Positions 43,826 through 48,616 of a DNA stretch of 48,616 nucleotides are shown piece after piece. The first letter of the stretch is position 1. Each line of letters starts with the position of its first letter. Position numbers and translations under genes: made by a program. Source of the DNA: Pseudomonadota bacterium (GTDB taxonomy: Bacteria; Pseudomonadota; Alphaproteobacteria; ATCC43930; CGMCC-115725); the NCBI GenBank assembly GCA_021812165.1, contig JAKAOO010000003.1, forward strand, positions 1 to 48,616. Reading direction: 5' to 3'. The notes beneath the pieces were generated by a model. That model was not told the origin of the DNA. It saw only the letters and a program-made list of their open reading frames with translations, and ran no database searches.

Positions 43826-45115
43826 ATGAGTGAACTGCTTTCCCGCGCGGGCGAATTGCGGGGCCGCAGAGACATGAGAAACGCGTCAATCCTCGAGGCT
43901 CGCGCCGCTCTCACCGGGCTCGACGCGGGTGCGTACTTTCTCTTGGAGCGAGAAGAGAGGCCCTGGCTGCGAGGAAGGAGCAGCGGCGGGAGTGGGGGAC
44001 GGCCGAGCGAAGCACTAAGCCGTTATTTTGCCGAGCTCCGCGATCCCCGCTCGACTCGTGGCGGCAGTCGCCACAGCCTCCTCGAAATCCTGATGATCGC
44101 CCTCTCCACCATTTTGAGCGGCGGCCAAACCATCGTCGACATGGCCCTCTTCGGAGAAGCCAAACGGGATTTCCTCAAAAGCTTCCCCGAGCTCAAGAAC
44201 AGCATCCCGAGCCATGACACTTTCGGCCGGATCTTCCGCCGCCTCGATCCCGACGAGTTCCGCAGGTGCTTCCAGAAGTTCATCGCCGGCTTCAGCCAAA
44301 GCTGCGGCGGCGTCATCGCCATAGATGGCAAGGTGCTGCGCCGCTCCTTCGACGCGGCGAGCCGGAAGTCGGGGCTGCATATGGTGAGCGCTTGGGCCTG
44401 CGAGAACCGCATGGTGCTGGCGCAGGTCGCCGCCGACGCCAAATCGGGCGAAAGCACGGCAGTGCCGAAGCTTATCGACATGCTCTCGCTGCCCGGCATG
44501 ATTGTGACCACTGACGCCCTTCACTGCCGTCGCGAACTTGCAGAGCGGATCGTCACCAGAGGCGGCGATTATGCTTTACGGGTCAAGAGAAACAAGGGGG
44601 CATTTTATGCCGATATCCGCACTCTCGTCGAATGCATCCCACCCCAGCCCGCGGCGACGCACACGACCTTCGACAACGATCACGGGCGTATCGAGGTCCG
44701 CACCAGCAGGGTCTTGACCGAGATCGAGGCATTGCAGGAGCGCCACCAACGGCCGGGCCTCGCCGCCGTCGGCGAGGTCGTCCGCAGTCGGGAAGTCGCG
44801 ACCGGAGCCGGCAGGGTTCGGTCTACCGAGGCCGGTTATTATGCGCTCAGCACCGCGCTCTCCGCCGAGCGCTTCGCTGACACGGTGCGTTCCCATTGGG
44901 GCATCGAGAATCGCCTGCATTGGGCCCTCGACGTGGTCATGCACGAAGATCAGTCGCGCTCGCGCATGGACAACGGCCCCTACAATCTCGCGATCCTGCG
45001 TCATATGGCGCTCAATCTCATGCGCAGGGACCAAAGGGCGGCGTCGTTGCGCGCCAAGTTCAACCTCGCCGCCTGGAGCAACGATTACCTCGCAAAACTT
45101 CTCGCCCAGGCTTGA
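43826..45115 (+). CDS. ISAs1-type DDE transposase with an N-terminal extension
   Basis: A 429-residue protein. From residue about 64 on it matches ISAs1 transposases: YFAELRDPRSTRGGSRHSLL, FGEAKRDFLKSF, IPSHDTFGRIF, then catalytic Asp in AIDGKVLRR, Asp in VTTDALHC and Glu in HWGIENRLHWALDVVMHED. The first 63 residues (MSELLSRAGELRGRRDMRNA...) are not usual in this family and may be a fused host sequence. The C-terminus is complete. Its stop is one base from the heparinase start. Terminal repeats are unclear: a weak pair at 43783-43798 and 45116-45131 matches at 10 of 16 positions, without target duplication. Confidence 0.88.
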   Translation: MSELLSRAGELRGRRDMRNASILEARAALTGLDAGAYFLLEREERPWLRGRSSGGSGGRPSEALSRYFAELRDPRSTRGGSRHSLLEILMIALSTILSGGQTIVDMALFGEAKRDFLKSFPELKNSIPSHDTFGRIFRRLDPDEFRRCFQKFIAGFSQSCGGVIAIDGKVLRRSFDAASRKSGLHMVSAWACENRMVLAQVAADAKSGESTAVPKLIDMLSLPGMIVTTDALHCRRELAERIVTRGGDYALRVKRNKGAFYADIRTLVECIPPQPAATHTTFDNDHGRIEVRTSRVLTEIEALQERHQRPGLAAVGEVVRSREVATGAGRVRSTEAGYYALSTALSAERFADTVRSHWGIENRLHWALDVVMHEDQSRSRMDNGPYNLAILRHMALNLMRRDQRAASLRAKFNLAAWSNDYLAKLLAQA

Positions 45116-45116
45116 G

Positions 45117-47186
45117 ATGCCGCGTGCCCGGATTGCACCTTTCGCCGACAGTCCGAAATGTGCCGCGGCCATTGCGGCCAAGGCTCAGCAGTTCGCCCTG
45201 GAGCATCCGTATTTGCTGTTTCATCGCGACGCTCTGACGCGGCTCTCATCGCTCGCGCGCAATCATCCAAGACTGCCGGCGCGGATCGAGCGGGCGCTCG
45301 CTCCCGAAGCCGCAGCCGGCGAGCCGCGCAGCCTCATCAAGATGAAAGCAAGACGCCTCATCGTCACGGCATTTGCCGCCCTTTGCGCCGACGGCCCCCT
45401 CGCCGGCGTTGCCCTGACGGCCGCGCGCCGGACCTTGCGCGAGCTCGCTGCGGACGCGAACTGGAACTGTCGGCCAGCCGTCAAATGCTTTCTCGACAGC
45501 GCCGAGATCGCCGTCGCCGTCGCGCTCACCTATGACTGGCTTTATGAACGCCTCTCCTGCGAGGAGCGGCGAGCCGTCGAGCGGGCGCTCTTGCACCAGA
45601 TCATGGAGCCGGCGCTCGCCGCGCTTTCGGACCCTTCGCTGCTCTGGCCAAAGCGTCGTGACAACTGCGCGCTCGTCTCCTTCGCCGGCATCGTCATCGC
45701 GTCTCTGGCATTACTTCCCCGCCATCGCGACCTCGCTGCTACGCTCACCGCAAAGTGCGTCGCGGCATCGCATGAAACCTTGAGGGCTTTTGCCCCCGAC
45801 GGCGCCTGGCCTGAAGGCCCGAGCTACTGGTCTCTGGCGGTGCGCTATGCCGGTCTGATGATCGCCTCGCTCGAATCGAGCCTTGGCGAAAGCTTTGGCC
45901 TCGCAGCGGCGCCCGGCCTTGCCGAAACCGGCGATTTCGCTCTTTATCTGAGCGGCCCCCGCGGCGAAGCATTCGACTTCGGCGACTCGGTGCGGCGGTT
46001 CGATGCGGCGCCGCTCGCTTGGCTCGCCCATCGCTTCTGCCGCCCGAGCGACGGCTGGCTCGTCTGCGACTATGACGGCTGGCATCTTCCCTTTGCTCTC
46101 ATCTGGGCGGATCGGCCCGCGACCGATCCGGCGAGCCTCGATCTGCCGACCGGCAAGGTGTTCAACGGCTCTCACCTTGCCTCGTTCCGCAATACCTGGT
46201 CGTGCGAGGAAAGCGCGCGACCGGTTTTTCTCGCGATCAAGGGCGGGTGCGCCGAGACATCCTCGTCGCGGCCGGAAGACGTCCTTTTGCACGGCCACGC
46301 CGATGCCGGAGGCTTTGTGATCGACGGCGCGAAGGGGCGATGGGCGGTAGATCTCGGGCCCGACGATTACGACCTTCCCGGCTATTTCGATCACGGCGAA
46401 TCGCGGCGGCCAGGGCGGCGGTGGAGTTATTACCGGGCGGGGATGGCGGGCCACAACACGCTTCTCATCGATGGCGGCAATCCGCTGCCGAACGCCCGGG
46501 CGCCCATCGTCGCAAGCGCCATCGAGCGCGATTGCCAGTGGGCGGTATTCGACCTCTCTGAGGCATACGGCCGCAAGAGCGGAAGCATTCGCCGCGGCGC
46601 GGGGCTCTTTGGCAGAGAGGTGGTGATCGCGGACGAGATCTCGGCTCAGGTCTCGGGCGAGGTCCTTTGGCAGATGCATACGAGCGCCGAGCCGCAATTC
46701 ATGGGCGAGCGCACGGCCCTCTTGCGCATGGACGGCAAACATCTTCTCGCCCGCATTCTCGAGCCGTCTTCAGCCCGCTTTGTGCTTTCGCTGCCGCCGC
46801 CGCCGCGCGCTTTTCCGATCGGCGACCCTGCTCTCCTTCACGGCAGCCCGCGAAGTTTGGTCGCCGAATTGCCGCGCTGCGACAACGACAGCGGCGGGCG
46901 CGGCAGCGGCGCTCCGATCCGCCGGCTCGAGGTCCATTGGCCGCAAGGCGCGCCGCGCCTTGTTGTCTCTCTCCTGCCCGATAGCGAAGGTTCGCCGCCG
47001 CCTCTTCCTGTGGCTCCTCTTGAGGAGTGGTTCGCGCGACGGCCACTCAAAGAAAGAAACGAGGCCATCTCTCAACGAAAGCGGGGTGCGCACCGCCACA
47101 GGCGAGAGGGGCGCGCTGCTGCGCGCGCCCGCCCTCTCTCGGGGACAGTGCGCGAGCGCGCTTCTCGACGCGGAGCGCGGCGGTGA
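45117..47186 (+). CDS. Heparinase II/III family polysaccharide lyase
   Basis: A 689-residue protein with the two-part architecture of the family: an N-terminal alpha-helical toroid (LEHPYLLFHRDAL, then VAVALTYDWLYERLSCEERRA, DGAWPEGPSYWSLAVRY) and a C-terminal beta-sandwich with HGHADAGGFVIDG, RWAVDLGPDDYDLPGYFD and YYRAGMAGHNTLLIDGG, which carry the His and Tyr of the catalytic site. Related proteins are often in polysaccharide gene clusters and cleave uronate-containing glycans. No signal peptide is visible. The ATG lies at the junction with the transposase gene, so the true N-terminus may have been lost or replaced. Its stop overlaps the MFS start (GTGA). Confidence 0.87.
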   Translation: MPRARIAPFADSPKCAAAIAAKAQQFALEHPYLLFHRDALTRLSSLARNHPRLPARIERALAPEAAAGEPRSLIKMKARRLIVTAFAALCADGPLAGVALTAARRTLRELAADANWNCRPAVKCFLDSAEIAVAVALTYDWLYERLSCEERRAVERALLHQIMEPALAALSDPSLLWPKRRDNCALVSFAGIVIASLALLPRHRDLAATLTAKCVAASHETLRAFAPDGAWPEGPSYWSLAVRYAGLMIASLESSLGESFGLAAAPGLAETGDFALYLSGPRGEAFDFGDSVRRFDAAPLAWLAHRFCRPSDGWLVCDYDGWHLPFALIWADRPATDPASLDLPTGKVFNGSHLASFRNTWSCEESARPVFLAIKGGCAETSSSRPEDVLLHGHADAGGFVIDGAKGRWAVDLGPDDYDLPGYFDHGESRRPGRRWSYYRAGMAGHNTLLIDGGNPLPNARAPIVASAIERDCQWAVFDLSEAYGRKSGSIRRGAGLFGREVVIADEISAQVSGEVLWQMHTSAEPQFMGERTALLRMDGKHLLARILEPSSARFVLSLPPPPRAFPIGDPALLHGSPRSLVAELPRCDNDSGGRGSGAPIRRLEVHWPQGAPRLVVSLLPDSEGSPPPLPVAPLEEWFARRPLKERNEAISQRKRGAHRHRREGRAAARARPLSGTVRERASRRGARR

Positions 47187-48478
47187 TCACGCAACCTTTC
47201 TGGAAAAGGCGGCGAGACGCTGCCGAGGCACCGTTCGCGCGGCCGCTCTTCTTTCTCGCTCTCTTTCTCGCCGCAACTCTCGGAATCCTTTCCTCTGCGA
47301 TCTACGTACCGGCAATTCCTGCGATCGCCCGCTCGTTCGGCGTCTCCGTCGCGGCCGTCGAATTGACCTTTGCCGCCTATCTTCTCGCTTTCGCTTCGAG
47401 CATGTTGGTTTTGGGCCCGCTCTCGGACCGCTGCGGGCGCCGCCCCGTTCTCTTCATCGGACTCGCGGTCTTTGTCGCCGGCAACGCTTTGGCGGCGACG
47501 AGCCCCGATATCGGGACCCTCATCGCCGCGCGCGTCATCCAAGGTCTCGGAGCTGCGAGCGGGATCGTCGTCGGCCGCGCGACGATCCGCGATCTCTATA
47601 GCCGCGAGGAAGCCGCGAAAGTTTTCGCCGGGCTCGGGCTGGTGATGACCTTCCTTCAGGGTTCCGCGCCAATCCTCGGCGGCCGCGTTTTAGTCGCCTG
47701 GGGTTGGCGGGCGGAATTCGCGCTCATGATGATATTCGCCGCAGCGGCTTGTGCGCTTGCGATTGCCGTATTCCCGGAGACCATTCGCAAGGGCACCCGC
47801 GCGGGCGAGGGTTTTGTGCGCTCTTATCTCGAGCTCGCGAAGAAGCGCGGGTTTGTCGTCTATGCCCTTGCCGCTGCGGGAGCGCATGCTGGATTTCACG
47901 TTTTTTCCGCCGGCGCCCCTGCGCTTCTGATCGTCCATTTCGGGATCGCGCCGCAAGATTACGGGCTTTACGCCGCCCTGCCGGCGGTTGGCTTTATCGC
48001 CGGCAGCTTTCTATCGAACCGCCTCGCCTGCCGGTTCGGGATCGATCGCCTGATCGGGCTCGGCTGCGCGGTGCTCGTCCCTGCAGGCATGCTGATGCTG
48101 GCTTTCGCTTGTTTCGGGATCGGCGGCGCCCTCGGCATCGTCCTCCCCATGATGCTCTTCTGCTGCGGCAGCGGCCTTGTGACCCCGAACGCGATCGCGG
48201 GCAGCCTCAGCGCCGATTGCGGCAAGGCCGGGGCCGCTTCGAGCCTTTTGAGCTTCGTGCAGATGGCGGGAGCGGGTGGGGCGACGGCGGGCCTCGCCTT
48301 TGCGACGAAAGGCAGCGGGCTCTTGCTCGCCGCGATCATCGCCGTGCTCGGCCTTGTTGCACTCGGCGCCTTTGCCGCTCTCGCGCCTGCCGGGGGTGCG
48401 AAAGCGAAGAGGCGTCCTCGCGCGCTCCTCCTCTTCCCTGCGGAAGTCTGCGGCAGCAATGCGGAGACGGGCGAATAA
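47183..48478 (+). CDS. MFS transporter, Bcr/CflA multidrug efflux type
   Basis: A 431-residue transporter with 12 predicted membrane helices. The helix 1 region LSSAIYVPAIPAIARSFGVS, the MFS loop motif GPLSDRCGRRPVLFIG between helices 2 and 3, and ARVIQGLGAASGIVVGRATIRDLY are typical of the Bcr/CflA family. It would export a small molecule with H+. GTG 47183 overlaps the heparinase stop by four bases (GTGA), so the two genes appear coupled; the longer in-frame extension is inside the heparinase gene. Confidence 0.9.
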   Translation: MITQPFWKRRRDAAEAPFARPLFFLALFLAATLGILSSAIYVPAIPAIARSFGVSVAAVELTFAAYLLAFASSMLVLGPLSDRCGRRPVLFIGLAVFVAGNALAATSPDIGTLIAARVIQGLGAASGIVVGRATIRDLYSREEAAKVFAGLGLVMTFLQGSAPILGGRVLVAWGWRAEFALMMIFAAAACALAIAVFPETIRKGTRAGEGFVRSYLELAKKRGFVVYALAAAGAHAGFHVFSAGAPALLIVHFGIAPQDYGLYAALPAVGFIAGSFLSNRLACRFGIDRLIGLGCAVLVPAGMLMLAFACFGIGGALGIVLPMMLFCCGSGLVTPNAIAGSLSADCGKAGAASSLLSFVQMAGAGGATAGLAFATKGSGLLLAAIIAVLGLVALGAFAALAPAGGAKAKRRPRALLLFPAEVCGSNAETGE

Positions 48479-48560
48479 TGGCAACTCCCCCGCGACCGAG
48501 CGTGTGAAGGAATCGCGGTTGGGCGGGGTATATGATGCTTCCCGCGAGCATGGGGGCGGG

Positions 48561-48616
48561 ATGATGTTGGGTGGCGCGCGTGTCTTGGAGGCGGATCGGT
48601 CGCAACTGTCGTGGGA
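48561..48616 (+). CDS. Start of a putative IS1182-type transposase, cut by window edge
   Basis: Only 18 codons are visible: an ATG-ATG start followed by LGGARVLEADRSQLSW. The LxxDRxQLxW pattern resembles the N-terminus of IS1182-family transposases. A -10-like TATGAT lies at 48531-48536. The assignment is tentative because so little is present. Confidence 0.4.
   Translation, partial: MMLGGARVLEADRSQLSW

Noticed and set aside
43783-45131. Weak inverted repeat pair as ends of the ISAs1-type element
   Set aside because: Only 10 of 16 positions match, the flanks show no target duplication, and the right copy would include the heparinase start codon. Not reported as defined element ends.

Overview
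The window is about 48.6 kb of high-GC chromosomal DNA. The gene content points to an alphaproteobacterium, probably Hyphomicrobiales: a MucR/Ros regulator, a glyA-nrdR-ribD-ribE-ribH-nusB cluster, a second-type IF-1 with a basic tail beside a DEAD-box helicase, a membrane H+-pyrophosphatase, class II DAHP synthase, and a msbA / DUF374-type acyltransferase / waaA / lpxK lipid A cluster next to xseA and purD. This placement rests on gene families and order, not on a marker-gene comparison.

Layout. 1-5.8 kb: 3' end of parE, infA, a DEAD-box helicase, an Lrp-type RAM protein, a Rieske ferredoxin, and hppA on the opposite strand. 5.9-10.5 kb: a minus-strand operon glyA > nrdR > ribD > ribE > ribH > nusB with four-base overlaps at two junctions and a clear terminator after nusB; ribBA is absent. 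10.8-18.7 kb: mucR, a small Cys-rich ORF, nicotinate phosphoribosyltransferase and aroG (overlapping), an orphan Fic/Doc-like gene that has lost its catalytic histidine, glutathione reductase, a vapBC toxin-antitoxin pair, and gabD. 18.7-20.9 kb: the most unusual part, a hotspot downstream of glmS. 20.9-25 kb: glmS and glmU, gph and tRNA-Val(CAC). 25.2-31 kb: the lipid A export and assembly operon. 31-40.2 kb: xseA and purD (divergent), cinA, an SDR, hemB, a GNAT acetyltransferase, a second SDR and a ThDP-dependent enzyme. 40.2-48.6 kb: a BTAD/TPR regulator, a frameshifted QueC-like PP-loop gene, an ISAs1-type transposase, a heparinase II/III-type lyase, a Bcr/CflA-type MFS exporter, and the first codons of what looks like an IS1182-type transposase at the right edge.

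The best candidate for something undescribed is the glmS hotspot. The last codons of glmS occur three times on the minus strand (real gene ending at 20905; copies ending at 19806 and 19005). The copies delimit two small islets of about 0.8 and 1.1 kb. The first holds a HicAB toxin-antitoxin pair. The second holds a class III nucleotidyl-cyclase-like gene that is itself broken by a 178-bp MITE-like element with a 9-bp target duplication; removing the element and one duplication rebuilds a clean 250-codon frame. The element contains a long palindromic repeat, and a related repeat lies just beyond the last glmS copy. No integrase is visible, so the islets look like cargo-only units that either lost their recombinase or were moved in trans.

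Elsewhere the window is mainly housekeeping metabolism: riboflavin, one-carbon, NAD salvage, shikimate, amino-sugar, lipid A, purine and heme pathways. A recurrent theme is proteins with altered catalytic residues (Fic/Doc-like, the CinA C-terminal domain, one SDR, the PP-loop protein).
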